The notes under the pieces are model-generated. The model saw only the letters and a program-made list of their open reading frames with translations, was not told the origin of the DNA and ran no database searches. DNA of 64,000 nucleotides. It comes from Zygnema cylindricum (taxonomy: Eukaryota > Streptophyta > Zygnematophyceae > Zygnematales > Zygnemataceae). Made by a program: the position numbers and the translations under genes. Of the stretch, positions 10,804 to 22,266 are shown piece after piece. The stretch spans positions 1-64,000 of the forward strand of contig JBBHKE010001654.1 in NCBI GenBank assembly GCA_037447655.1. The letters run 5' to 3'. Position 1 is the stretch's first letter; each line of letters begins with the position of its first letter.

Positions 10804-13800
10804 ATGACTAATAAGCGCCACAGAGTTCGTGGAACCAATTGGAAGTCGTGCTTTTCTGGCTGTCTTCATCCATCTGCTAATAAGTCTAAATTGGACACAG
10901 CACAGGCAGAAAACGCAGGCAAAGGTGTTAACTTGAAAGCTGAAAAGGAGCGATCTCTTGGAAAGGTGTATAATTCTGCTCCGGAAGTAAGCAAGACATT
11001 CTACACTTTGTATCTGCTCCCTTTTTTTTGCAATATTTTTGAGCTTATGGTTTGTTGTCGACGGCAACAGTTGTAATGTTTTGTTTCTGACCTTCTAAGT
11101 ATCGTTGTTTTGCAATTGCTTGAATTTTTGCAGCTGCTTTTATCTTCACAACCAGTAGTTCCATCATCAGAGCCACAGTTTCTTTCTGCGTCTAAAGACA
11201 AAAGCACTCCCGACGTCCGTTCAGAAGCTATGGCGCAGAGTACAGAGACACAGCAGTTCAAAGGTATGTTCAGCTCTCCAAGTTATGAATGTTTGGTAGG
11301 TTCGCACTTTCTCTCAAATTGCATGTCGCCATTGGTACATTCATTTTGTTTTGTAAAAGCTCACTGAAATGGGTGGAGAAACCAACGACCTTAAATGTCG
11401 TTAATCGTGGTTTAAGTAATAGTTTTGTTGAGTTTGTTGTCCGTCATTGATACTATGCTAGCTTTTTTTTTTCTTTTTAAGTTCACTGGTAATGTTTGAT
11501 ATTATACCAGGCTTTCTTATGTAAGTCCCAATATTGTAACATGTGAAACGAAGGACTTCACACTTTTTCTTTTTTTTTCCCTTGTGCCTCCAATAGAGTT
11601 GGAAAGAATTGAAATTCCTGTCGGCGAGGAGGAGTCCTCTGTTGTCCAGGAGTCTTCTGTTGTCCACAAAGCTCCTGTTGTTATCCAAGGCATCACTGGT
11701 ACCGTCAAAGAAACTGCCCATACGGTTGCAAAAACAGGAGAAGTGGTAGTCAAGCAAGTGGTTGGCGAGGAAGAGCCAGGCAAAACTTACCACGATATTG
11801 GTAAAGTTACGATACAGAAAACGGCAGAGTAAGTGCTATCCTTATTTTTTCAGTGCAAAACAATACTCAATCATTTGTTCTTTAACAGCATTCTTTATAC
11901 ATCAGGTTGAGAACTTCTGATTTGAGGTTTTTCAGAAGAATCTGATTTGGTTAGAATCTTTAATCTTGGTATTTGCTTCTAAGGGCCAGGCATATTGCAT
12001 GTCCGTTTTCATCTGTTTTTGCTGTCATCTTGTTCCTTCCAACCGAGAGAAGTTGCAGCAGATAGCAGTGAATAAAGTCAATCTAAGGGGAAAACCTTTT
12101 TATTGTTGCTCGTGTCGTTATGCAGCCTTGCAGCCACAGGGGTTGAAAAAACACTTGATGTAGGTGCGACAGTGCTTGGTGTGGTGGAGGACACGACACT
12201 TCGAACAGCTTCAACAGTAGTAGGCACTGCTGCAGTTGCAGTAGGCACAGCAGTTGAAGGAGTTCAAAAAGCTGCTCATGTTGTAAATGAAACAGTTCAC
12301 ACGCCAATAGCCAAAACTGCTGATGTGGTTTTTGGTACGACGGCAGCAGTTACCTCGAGAACTGCCGGTGGTGCACAATCAGCTGCTCGTTCTGTCAATG
12401 CAACAGTTCATCCTCCTATTGCTAAAACTGCTGACACCATAATCGGTACTACTACGGCTGTCACTGCAGCAACTGTTGGTGGAGCAAAGCAAGCTGCACG
12501 TGCTGTTAATGCAACAGTCCATCCGCCTATTGCGAAAACCGCTGATACTATTGTTGACACTACTTCGGCAATCACAGCAGCAACAGTCGGGGGAGCACGG
12601 GCTACGGTTGGTGGAGCACAGTACGCTGCACGGGCTACGGTTGGTGGAGCACAGTATGCTGCACATACTGTTAATGCAACAGTTCACCCGCCTATAGCCA
12701 AAACCGCGGACACTATTATTGACACTACTTCGGCAATCACAGCAGCAACGGTTGGGGGAGCACGGGCTACGGTTGGTGGAGCACAGTACGCTGCACGGGC
12801 TACCGTTGGTGGAGCACAGTACGCTGCACATACTGTTAATGCAACGGTTCACCCGCCTATAGCCAAAACTGCTGACACTATTATTGACACTACTTCGGCA
12901 ATCACAGCAGCAACAGTCGGGGGAGCAATTGCTACTGTTGGTGGAGCACAGTACGCTGCACATGCTATTAGTTCAGCAGTACATCCTCCTGTGGCTAAGA
13001 CGGCAGATACCATAGTGGGGACAACATCTGCCATTGTTGACACAGGAAAGTACGTGACATCAAAAACGGTCGAGGGTGTTCAACACACCGCTGGAACCGT
13101 TAATGTATCAATTCATCCTCCGATAGCAAAAACTGCTGATACTGTGTTGCATACAGCAGCTAAGGCATCTGGAATTGCTACGGAATTGGCTTCTGAGGCT
13201 ACATCAGCAGCTCAAGGTGTAGCTCATGGAGCAAATGTCCGAGTCCATGGTGTTGTTGCAGCAGTGGCCGATACGACAGTAGATACGGCCGTACAGGCAG
13301 TTGATACTGCAAAGCATGCAGCTCACCTGACGAACAAGACGGTGCATGGTGTAGTGGCAGCTACTGCTGACACAGCGGTGGACACAGTTACATATTCTTT
13401 GGAGACTCTTTCAGTGGCACCAAAGAAGGCGTATGACGCTATTTCCTATGTGGTTGGATCAGCTACTGGCAAGACTGCCGAGGTGACGGAGAGATCAAGG
13501 GAAATTAACATTGTAAGCAACCAATCTGTTGTATATGCTTATTTCAATTGTTTGGCATTTTTATGGGTTCTCTAAATTTATGTGTCATTATTGTAAAAGA
13601 CAAACCTGTCTTGTTTAAATATGCAAATATGCCAAAATATTTTTTAGCGAGTTGATGAAAATGACCTGATTATTGCAGGGAGCGAATACTACCACCGAGG
13701 CAAGAGGAGGTTTTGGACTGTCTGTTCCGGTTCCACCTGATGTGAAGGAAAAACATTATGAAGGACGAGAAGCGACAAAGCAGACTGTTGAGAGTGTGAT

Positions 13801-13840
13801 AAACGCTGCGGCATCAATTCTTCCCAGTTCGAAACATTGA
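10804..13840 (+). CDS. Ala/Thr/Val-rich tandem-repeat protein, 697 residues
   Basis: The model is join(10804..10986, 11134..11263, 11597..11828, 12126..13512, 13679..13840). All introns are GT-AG, phases agree, and 2094 bases end in TGA. Exon 1 gives a basic N-terminus. Exon 3 is acidic with repeated Val-Val-x-Glu motifs. Exon 4 carries at least seven repeats with the core HPPIAKTADT followed by a hydrophobic/Thr stretch and one to three copies of an ATVGGAQYAAR-type 11-mer. Repeat spacings read from the DNA are 111, 111, 165, 165, 132 and 132 bases. No membrane-spanning segment, Cys or enzymatic motif stands out. The composition and short helical repeats suggest amphipathic helices, as in LEA, synuclein or lipid-droplet coat proteins. 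That function is inference and I do not recognise the family. The C-terminal exon is more polar and ends SSKH. Confidence 0.85.
12289..13125 (+). repeat. Coding tandem repeats in exon 4
   Basis: Units begin at 12289, 12400, 12511, 12676, 12841, 12973 and 13105. The two 165-bp units are nearly identical in DNA, pointing to recent unit duplication. Length differences are all multiples of three, so the frame is kept. Confidence 0.9.
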
Positions 13841-15309
13841 GTAGTTTGGGGAGAAGGAACTGTTCAGAATATTTCTTCATCATTTCCCTCGGGATTCAAC
13901 TAGTAGGGAATTGATATGTACAGGGAGAGGGAAAGTTGGCTGTACTATGGCTTTTTGCATGTAATACATATTCTAGATCGTCGTCCACAACTGGGTTCAA
14001 AAGTTGGTTTGGAAGAAAGTGCTCCTGGGTTTAGGAAATGGATTGAAAGAAGGATGGTGGTGTAGCATATTAACCGTAGATTAATACAGGCTGTTTTTGG
14101 GATGATCTTGTAAACCGTAAACAGTTTGGAACATGTTATACCCTTTCATTTTTTCTGGAAGTTTGAGATATAATGAAGAGTTATAATGAAGAATACTTTC
14201 GTTCTCTCGATTGTTTGTGAAAGTTGTATATGCATAATTTCTTTGGTTGATGCACATGTTATCATACTGTATATTTGCGAAATGTGTTTGGATAAGCAGG
14301 AATTTACTTTTCATAATAATTTTAGTAAAAATAATTTGTGTAGGTTTGTATCCATTGTTGACTGTATCCGAGGAATAATATCCTACTTTCCATGATAATT
14401 GTAGTAATAAAATCTTTGAACATGTGTGTCCATTGTGCCTAGCTCCTGTTATAGATTTGTTTTTGTTGGTTCTGCTGCTTTGTTTTGTTCATTAGTTGAT
14501 GTTTTGTTTATTTGCGTATTAGCTTGTTCCTTGAAGCCTGTCCATTTTGTTTGTTACTGGATTCTTTCAGTATATAAATTTTGTGTCACTGCATCTTCAC
14601 TTGCGTTTATATTCCTTTCATGTACTGGACCTACAATTGCAATAGTAAGTTTTTTTTTTTTTGTGAAAAGAAAAAATGAGTGAGCGTTATTAAGAAAGTG
14701 CTATGGTAAACGATATGACCTGAGGAGACGAGTTGAGGTAACAAACAGCAATGGAGACTCAATAGAGACAGAAAAACCAAAAACGGGGGGAAGTAAAACC
14801 GGAAGTAAAAAGCAGAGGAGCTAGAAAGTGGTGCAAGTGATGACACAGAGAAGGGAAATAAGGGCTAACAAAGTACACGGAAAGAAACAATAAACAACAC
14901 ACATAGCAGCAAAGATAAAACACCTAGCAAACAAATTCTACCCTAATAAAATCTCACAAAGAACAGCGCCGTAAAACCTGGTAAATCCCCGTAAACCCCC
15001 GAAGCCCGGAGGAGAGCGTCGAGGAGAGAGCGATCCGGAATACCTTTGCTGTCGGTGATCCATACAAAGAGAATTAAAATCGAAAGACAGAAAGCCTAGT
15101 CAGGCTGAAAAGCCAAATGAGCGAAGAAGAAAACCAGGCCACGAACCAAACGGATGTTTGACGATGAGAAAACGCAGAGCCAGAGTACGTACGTTGACGA
15201 ACGTTGAAGAAAGTTGCCGAACGTTGACGACAAAAGACGCTAAAGCCACAGTATATGTACATTTACGATGACGTACGTTGACGATAAAAAGACGTCAGGA
15301 CAAAAAGGG
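13841..15309. other. 3' flank and intergenic region
   Basis: No gene is supported. AATAAA at about 14406 could be a distant poly(A) signal for the repeat-protein gene. From about 14650 the base composition becomes A-rich on the plus strand after a T-run. Around 15180-15290 the motif ACGTTGACGA recurs several times. This may be an unclassified repeat into which the hAT element inserted. Confidence 0.4.
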
Positions 15310-15317
15310 AAAGGCGC
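15310..15317 (+). repeat. Left 8-bp target-site duplication of the hAT element
   Basis: AAAGGCGC immediately precedes the terminal CAGAGGTCGC and is repeated exactly at 20817-20824. Confidence 0.95.
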
Positions 15318-15561
15318 CAGAGGTCGCAAAAGTCAAAATTATACATAACCGAAACCGACCGTTTTTTTTTTTCAAAATCTGAGTAACCGACGCCCGACCG
15401 GGTTATGTCACGCTCCAAAATTGTTAACCGTCAACCGACCGGCGTTTACGAAAATAAAAACTAACCGAATCTCGATTTCTCGCGACTAACCGTACCCGCC
15501 CGTAACCGAAAAAGTACAAAATTAACCAATGTACGACGTATGAATAAGCCAATAATTACGA

Positions 15562-15754
15562 TTTGTCGCGTTCCCTAAGATTTGCGAAATGAATAGTGTT
15601 ACTACCGTGTCAGATTTGCGACGCTTTGTCGCGCTCCCTAAGATTTGCGAAATGAATAGTGTACTACCGTGTCAGATTTGCGACGCTTCGTCGCGTTCAC
15701 TATGATTTGCGAAATGAATAGCGTTACAACAGTACCGTGTCAGATTTGCGACGC
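15562..15754 (+). repeat. Left subterminal array, three 62-68 bp units
   Basis: Units start at 15562, 15625 and 15687. Each runs from TTTGTCGCGTTCCCTAAG to CAGATTTGCGACGC. Subterminal repeats in hAT elements often bind transposase, and that role is inferred here. Confidence 0.85.
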
Positions 15755-16002
15755 TAATCATGATGTCACGTACTTCCACGATACCAAAGAGTACAAAGTA
15801 TTATGACGTTTTCACTACGCGGTTTGTAAAAACGCATTCTGTCAAAACGTACAGTTTCACGTCATTATGACGTTTGCACTACGCGGTTTGTGAAAACGCA
15901 GGTACATCATAACGGCATGTATTAAATCATTTTTTGTACTTTTTTCGTTAATACGGTACAGTTTTGTACGTTAGCCACACTATTTAAAATGGCACTATAC
16001 TA

Positions 16003-16142
16003 GAGTTGTTAACGCTGATTCAAAGAGTCTCTTGAATAATGTAAAGAAAATTTTAGAGTTATTTACTCTTTTTAAGGTTTTTGGGTCAAAATTCGTGGTG
16101 ACGGAATTAGCGTTAATAACGCTAATTACAATTCGCGGTGTA
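16003..16142. mobile_element. TA-family miniature element inside the hAT, left end degraded
   Basis: The right end is TTAGCGTTAATAACGCTAATT, then a GCGGTG terminus followed by TA. The interior carries the GTCAAAATTCG segment found inverted in other copies. A similar end near 16300 may mark another relic. Confidence 0.5.
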
Positions 16143-16958
16143 GTGTAAATGGAAAATTATGATTAATAATACTATTTAATGCAAGGAGACGTGGCAGGTT
16201 ATAGTCCACGTATTTAAATAATGTTGTTAACTATATTTTGTGATTTTCGGCTATAGGTAGTAGCGACTTATTAATACTAATAGCAATGAGTGGTGTAGTG
16301 ATACATCTCCCTTTGCAAAAAAACAGCTCGTGTACCTCTTCTTTTTACTATTTTGTCTTTTTGCAATCTCCCTTTGCGAATATTTTTTTTCCTCGACCAT
16401 CACCTTTTTCAAGGGATTTGTTCCTAATTTTGAGTGTAACTCTTATATTAATGCTTAAACCCTTATATTAATATTTATTCTCTCGCAAATTTAATTTTTT
16501 CGCTACAATTTTCGGACAGTTTTTCTTTCGACTACGATACTATGTTATGAATTATGCAAAAAAGGTAAATTTTCAATTATGTATGTTTAAAAAAAAAATC
16601 ATAGTTTTCACATAGAAAATCAATTGACAAAAAACACATTGTGATGAGAAAAAAAAACAAAAAATATTTTGTAGCATCAAATATATAAATAAACAAAAAA
16701 CAACCTCGTTCTATTTTCGACTCTATTGTACAAATTCTCAACCTCAAACTTAAAACTACACAAAAATCTATAAATCTAAACTTGGTATACATACGACGCT
16801 TTGGTAATTTGATAAAAATAAGCAATTCAGTTTAAAAAAAAAAAAAAAAAAACACTAGAAAAATTGTGAAATACAACAAAAATTTCAAAGGAAAAAAAAA
16901 CATGATAACTAATACTAAAAAAAATAACAATAATTAGAAAACAAAAAAAAATAAAAAA

Positions 16959-19171
16959 CTATGCATTTAAAAGATCTCGGTTGGATCTAACACACAAAAG
17001 ATCACTAACAATTGAAGCAGCTAGTGAGCTCCTCTTCTTTGTTATCGTGTTCCCGGCATCCGAAAAATTGCATTCAGACATGGAGCTAGAAGCCGGAATA
17101 GCTAGAATAGATCTAGCAACATCGGCTAGAATAAGAAATCCTCCATCTTTCGCACGTACATTTGATTTTTTTTTCCACCATTCAAGTATGTTAAAGTTCA
17201 ATCTTTCGTCGTTGGTTAACTTTAAATCAAAATAACGTTTCATTTCGTCGTTAACGAGCGTTATTTTGTCGGTGGTAATAAGAACCTTATTTTTCACATC
17301 GCTCTCACCAAAATAATTGTGGAAACCGTCTTTACTTTGCGATGTTTTTCGTTTTTTTGTGATAAGCTGAAGACTATCGAAATCAACGTCATCACCGAGG
17401 TCGTTTGCGAGTTCTCGAAATTTGACCCTTGCGCATTCAATTTCAGTTTTTGATACCCCAATTATTTCAAGATTTTGTTTTTTTCGGGGATCTAAGAGAG
17501 CCGCGACAATATGATACTCCTGAATGCCCCACTTCGGTAGTGCAAATTTCACAAAATGTTGTTTCAATTTTTGCAAGTTTAGGGAATCGGCGGGGCATTC
17601 TTTTTCACCGTCATTGTAAGATGTTTTTCTTATCTTACAATGGTTGTGGAGAGACGATAGTTCAAACAAAACCAAATGTAAAGTTGGTTCTTTTAATTTT
17701 TCCAATTTTAGGGTCGCTTCTTGAAACCTTTCCAAAAAGCGTATAAGTTCGATAAGGAGAGTCTTATCGATACAAGCAAAAAGTATCAATTATTTTTTGC
17801 TTGAGCGTTTGGTCCTATCTCATTGAATGCATCGTAAATACTCTTAAGCATTCGGAGCAAAGAATTCCACCGCGTTGCGTTTTCTTGTTTTAAAGTGTTT
17901 TTCAATTTTTGTTTGTAAATTACTCTATTTGAAAAAACGTGACCAATGATTTACACGCGTCAATTAGATCAAAAAAATCAGGAACTTCCACATCCTATTT
18001 GCCTTTTTTGGAAGTTCCGCTCTTATTCAAGATCGTTGTCACAATTGTTGCAACTTTATGGTCCGCGCAAGGTATCCAAGTAAACATACTCGGTAGACTT
18101 TCAATCGCACACATGTTAGAGCCAATATCAGTCACGACGACGCAACGTTGAAAATTGGACATTTCAAAATTGGTCAAACAATTTTTAAAAGTCGTTAAAA
18201 CATTTTCCGCTGTGTGTTTTTCCTCCGGAAAATGATTGATTTGAAGCCTCTATGCATGAAGTTTTAATTATTTGTCAATAAAATGAGCGGTTCCTAACAT
18301 GAATGAGGTTCTTTTTATTGTCTCGGTCTAGAGATCGGTGGTGAATGCGACAAAAATATTGTTGTCAATATTTTCTCTAAATTTTGGGATGATGAAACCA
18401 CGAATATCTTTCGCAGAAGATATAATGTAGTTTTTTACACTATTGATGGACGGGAGTAGTTGGTCGATGTCAACACTTTTGTTGGACGAAACACCAACAT
18501 CAAATAATGCTTGACAAAATGCTTGAAAACCTGGGGAAAAAAACAAAAAAAATAATAAGAAAATATCATACAATTACTAACCATGATAAATAAAAAAGGT
18601 TTATACCGAAATGTTTTTTTTTTTATGGAAAGACAAATTAAAAACAATATCATGACAAACTAAGCTCAAATTTATAAATTTATGAACAAAACAAGCTATA
18701 ATGACATTTACACTCAAGCCATTTTAAATAGAATTTAAAATAAATCATACCTGAACGGTCGACTATCGAAAATAGTCGAAGGTCCTCAGAACACATCAAC
18801 GCCACCATTTTCACAATTTTTTTTCGATCACTCGTTTTCGCCTCTATTTTTTAAAGAAAATTACGAAAAAGTCCTCTTGAATTATCCATGTCGGCTAAAT
18901 CTAAACATGTGTGAGTATTGAATGTTGAAGTACCGTTTGCTGACTTGTATTGATAAACTATGAAACATGTATTACAAGCCACAAAACCTGCCCCCTTTAC
19001 CATGTATTTGTTTGATGTTCTAACTTCATAGACATGCTCAAATTTTTTCCAACAATTTGAAGTGGCCATGCTTTCTTTCACTAGGTAATACTGAGCAATT
19101 GCACCATTTTTTGATTTTCGAAGTTCGTTTTGGATTGTAGTTTTAAGTGAAGCGAGGATGTTTTTCTCCAT
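16959..19171 (-). pseudogene. hAT transposase pseudogene (BED finger to dimerisation domain)
   Basis: Read on the minus strand, the first exon (19171 to about 18751) has a BED-type zinc finger, seen as FVACNTC followed by NTHTC. A frameshift follows near 18850. A GT-AG intron spans 18531-18750. The second exon has FTTDL (18328-18573), then VTDIGSNM and WIPCADHK (17995-18177), then a TRWNSLLRML-like stretch. The open C-terminal frame at 16959-17789 ends in the hATC dimerisation domain, with LAIPASSSMSE and AGNTITKKRS. In-frame stops after the FTTDL and KSGTSKKGK stretches, plus the frameshift, make it non-functional as it stands. It would have cut and pasted elements carrying CAGAGGTCGC ends. 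Confidence 0.9.
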
Positions 19172-19458
19172 TTTAGTGTATGACTATTTTTTGTTTGAAT
19201 TGTGGTCGAGTTTCTCTAACTTAAATACCAATTCAATTTATCGATTTGTTGTTTGACACATGTGAGTACGCCAATAATTAAGACTAGTCGTGGGAAATTG
19301 ACGTAATAGTTTGATTTTCACTGATTTATTAACAAGTTATTACTACATGCCGCATGACCTAGACATAATAATATGATATATTTGTGGAAACACGGTATAA
19401 AATGCGTAATTAACACTTTGCAATAATGTACGGCGTATGAATAAGCCAATAATTACGA

Positions 19459-20560
19459 TTTGTCGCTATCCCTAAGATTTGCGAAATGAATAGTCTACTA
19501 CCGTGTCAGATTTGCGACGCTTTGTCGCGTTCCCTAAGATTTGCAAAATGAATAGTGTACTACACTATGAATCGTTATTAACCTTATGTCCTCTATATCG
19601 GCACCCCAAAATTTTGACATTGATACCTTAAATAGAACAAATTAAAATATTTAAGGACATGGACCATAATATGCCACGTCTTTTGGCACTAAATGTGAAT
19701 GAATGATGCATAGTTCAAAAGTAGGCATTTTTATGGTAGGCCTTTGGTAGACGCACAAAATTTGACATAAAACTCGCGTAGAGTAGGCATACTGTATGCG
19801 TGTGCGTTGTGCACACTCTTGTACGAACGTACAAATCTGACGTATGATCATAGTACAGCGCACGCCGCCGGACAATTTTTTTTAGCGAATTGACACGACG
19901 TAGGATGACATTATGCGGGAAAGAAAACCTAGAAAAAAAAAACGCGGACATGCAACTAAACAAAATTTCTACTGCGAATTAACCACGGGAAAAAAAATTA
20001 AGCCTTCAAAATTGCAGACGCTAATATGACAGATAGTCCTATCGTAAATTGTGTTATGGGCTTTTCATATGATCTTCTTATATCACTACTTTGATCAGCG
20101 ACCGGCTGATCGTCCGAATCTGACGGTTTAAATAAAAAATACCTCAAAACTCACAGATTTTTTTGTTTGTCCGAATGTTTTTCAAAATTTAGACATGGCG
20201 TTTAATTCTCTATCGATCGATGTGCAACTCAACTGTGTTACTATTTTTTTTCATTTTGCGACCCATACAATATGGGTCTTAAGGTAATATTGTATGTTTT
20301 ACATACAATAAGCATATTGTATGGGCCTACTTTCACCTACTTTTGAACTATGGAATGACTCTATTTTTTTCTTTGCTCTAATAATTTCCATAGTCTAATA
20401 ACGATTTGCGGTGTACCGTGTCAGATTTGCGACGATTTGTCCCGTTCCTTAAGATTGCGAAATAAATAGTGTTACTACCGTGTCATATTTGCAATACTTT
20501 GTCGTGTTCCCTGAGATATGCGAAAAAAATAGTGTTACTACCGTGTCAGATTTGCGACGC
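19459..20560 (+). repeat. Right subterminal array, split by a miniature element
   Basis: Units like those at 15562-15754 occur at 19459-19560 and resume at 20416-20560. The 851-bp insert at 19563-20413 interrupts one unit. Some units have decayed, for example one ending ATTTGCAATA instead of ATTTGCGACGC. Confidence 0.85.
19563..20413. mobile_element. TA-target element inserted in the hAT subterminal array, 851 bp
   Basis: The ends are CACTATGAATCG and CGATTTGCGGTG, flanked by TA at 19561-19562 and 20414-20415. The uninterrupted sister units read GTACTACCGTG where this site reads GTACTA, insert, TACCGTG. That shows directly that TA was duplicated on insertion, as for Tc1/mariner-type elements. 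No transposase is seen inside. Confidence 0.85.
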
Positions 20561-20816
20561 TAATCATGATGTCATGTACTTCCATGATACCAGAGAGTAA
20601 AAAGTACAAAAATGTTGGATTGTATGGACAACACAAAATTTTCATTTTTTTTGGTTTTTTGGTTGACCGACGTAACCGACCGTTTTTTTTGTCTGGTGAA
20701 TCAACCGACCGCAACTGCCCGGCCCTCAAAATTTGGCAACCGAATCCGTTCCGGATCCGGCGCTGGCGGTTGGTTAACGGTTGGTCACGGTTTTGGTTGA
20801 CCGTTTGCGACCTCTG

Positions 20817-20824
20817 AAAGGCGC
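20817..20824 (+). repeat. Right 8-bp target-site duplication of the hAT element
   Basis: AAAGGCGC follows the terminal GACCTCTG and matches 15310-15317 exactly. Confidence 0.95.
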
Positions 20825-21311
20825 CCAGGCAGCCGCTTCACGGAATATAGTCGATGTAAAGTACAGAATAACATATCCAAAAGCAACGCCCAAACAACCA
20901 CAATCTCGACTATACAAGCAAGGCAGAGGTCGCAAAAGTCAAAATTTTACATAACCGAAACCGACCATTTTTTTTTTCAAAATCTGAGTAACCGACGCCT
21001 GACCAGGTTATGTCACGCTTCAAAATTGTTAACCGTTAACCGGCCAGCGTTTACGAAAATTAAAGTTAACCGAAACTCAATTTCTCGCGACTAACGATGC
21101 TTGCCCGTAATCGAAAAAGTACAAAACTAATTAATGTACGACGTATGAATAAGCCAATAATTACAATTTGTCGCGTTCCCTAAGATTTGCGAAATGAATA
21201 GTGTTACTACTGTGTCAGATTTGCGACGCTATTCATGATGTCACGTTCTTCCACGATACCAAAGAGTACAAAGTACAAAAATGTTGGATTATAGGCACAA
21301 TACAAAATTTT

Positions 21312-22266
21312 CATTTTTTTTTTGTTTTTTGGTTGACAGACCGTTACTGACTTTTTTTTTTTCTGGTGAATCAACCAACCGTAACAGCCCGAACCCAAAA
21401 ATTTGGCAACCGAATCCGTGCATTTTTGTGTCGTCTATTGGACTACAGAATTCAGGAAGCCCTTAGATAGTTGTTAACTAACCCACTTTCAATGGCAACC
21501 ACTGCTCCCCAAGCAAACAAGCTGACAATTTGACTGCACCTTTGTGCAGCTTAGACCCCCCTGAGTCCATAGAAAAAACAATCTATAAAAACGCCCAACC
21601 AGGCGATAAGTTATGAGGCAGTAAAAATGCCTATTTGTACAATTTCTCAAAGAGAGAGGTGACTGCCTACAAAAAAATACAAAGTCCTGATTCCCTCTAA
21701 TAACTCATATCTACTGAAGTACAGACCAATCAGAATACTCTATCGTACCAAAAAGTACTATTACCGGTGTACCTTTTGTACGACCTATCATTTTTTTTGT
21801 TTTTTGGTGGACCGACCGTAACCGACTTTTTCTTTTTTTTCTGGTGAATCAACCAACCGTAACCGCCCGATCCCCAAAATTTGGCAACCGAATCCGTGCA
21901 ATTCTGTGTCCTCCATTGGACTACAAAATTCAGGAAGCCCTTAGATAGTTGTTAACTAACCCACTTCCAAAAGCAACCATTGCTGTCCAAGCAAACAAGC
22001 TGATAATCTAACTGCACCTTTGTGCAGCTTGGACTCCTCTGAGTCCGTAGAATAAACAATCTCCAAAAACGCCCAACCAGGCGATAAGTTATGAGGCAGT
22101 AAAAATGCCAATTTGAACAAACTCTCAAAGAGAGAGGTGACTGCCTACAAAAAATTACAAAGTCCTGATTCCCTCTAATAACTCATATCTACTGAAGTAC
22201 GGACCAATCAGAATACTGTACCGTACCAAAAAGTACTTTTGTCGGTGTACCTTTTGTACGGCCTAT
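21312..22266 (+). repeat. 477-bp tandem duplication across a hAT/LTR junction
   Basis: Unit 1 (21312-21788) contains the last 107 bases of hAT sequence before the insertion site plus the first 370 bases of the LTR. Unit 2 (21789-22266) repeats the same order, so the junction ATCCG-TGCA occurs at both 21414 and 21892. The duplication must post-date the copia insertion. Confidence 0.85.

Larger units (their letters stand above)
15318..20816. mobile_element. hAT DNA transposon, 5.5 kb, complete ends, transposase decayed
   Basis: The termini are CAGAGGTCGCAAA and its inverse TTTGCGACCTCTG. The exact 8-bp duplication AAAGGCGC on both sides is the hAT hallmark. Inside are a minus-strand transposase remnant (16959-19171) and 62-63 bp repeats near both ends. 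Unusually, the subterminal modules lie in the same orientation. At least two TA-target miniature elements have inserted inside it (ending at 16142, and 19563-20413). Shorter relatives at 8269-8719 and 20924-28319 keep the ends without transposase, so an intact copy elsewhere presumably mobilised them. Confidence 0.93.

Noticed and set aside
12379-12963. Minus-strand Cys/Ser-rich 194-codon open frame
   Set aside because: It is the shadow of the repeated exon 4 of the plus-strand gene, whose splice sites and phases are consistent.
15562-15754. Regular 63-bp repeats that could suggest a CRISPR array
   Set aside because: The units are contiguous without unique spacers and lie at the ends of a hAT transposon in eukaryotic DNA.
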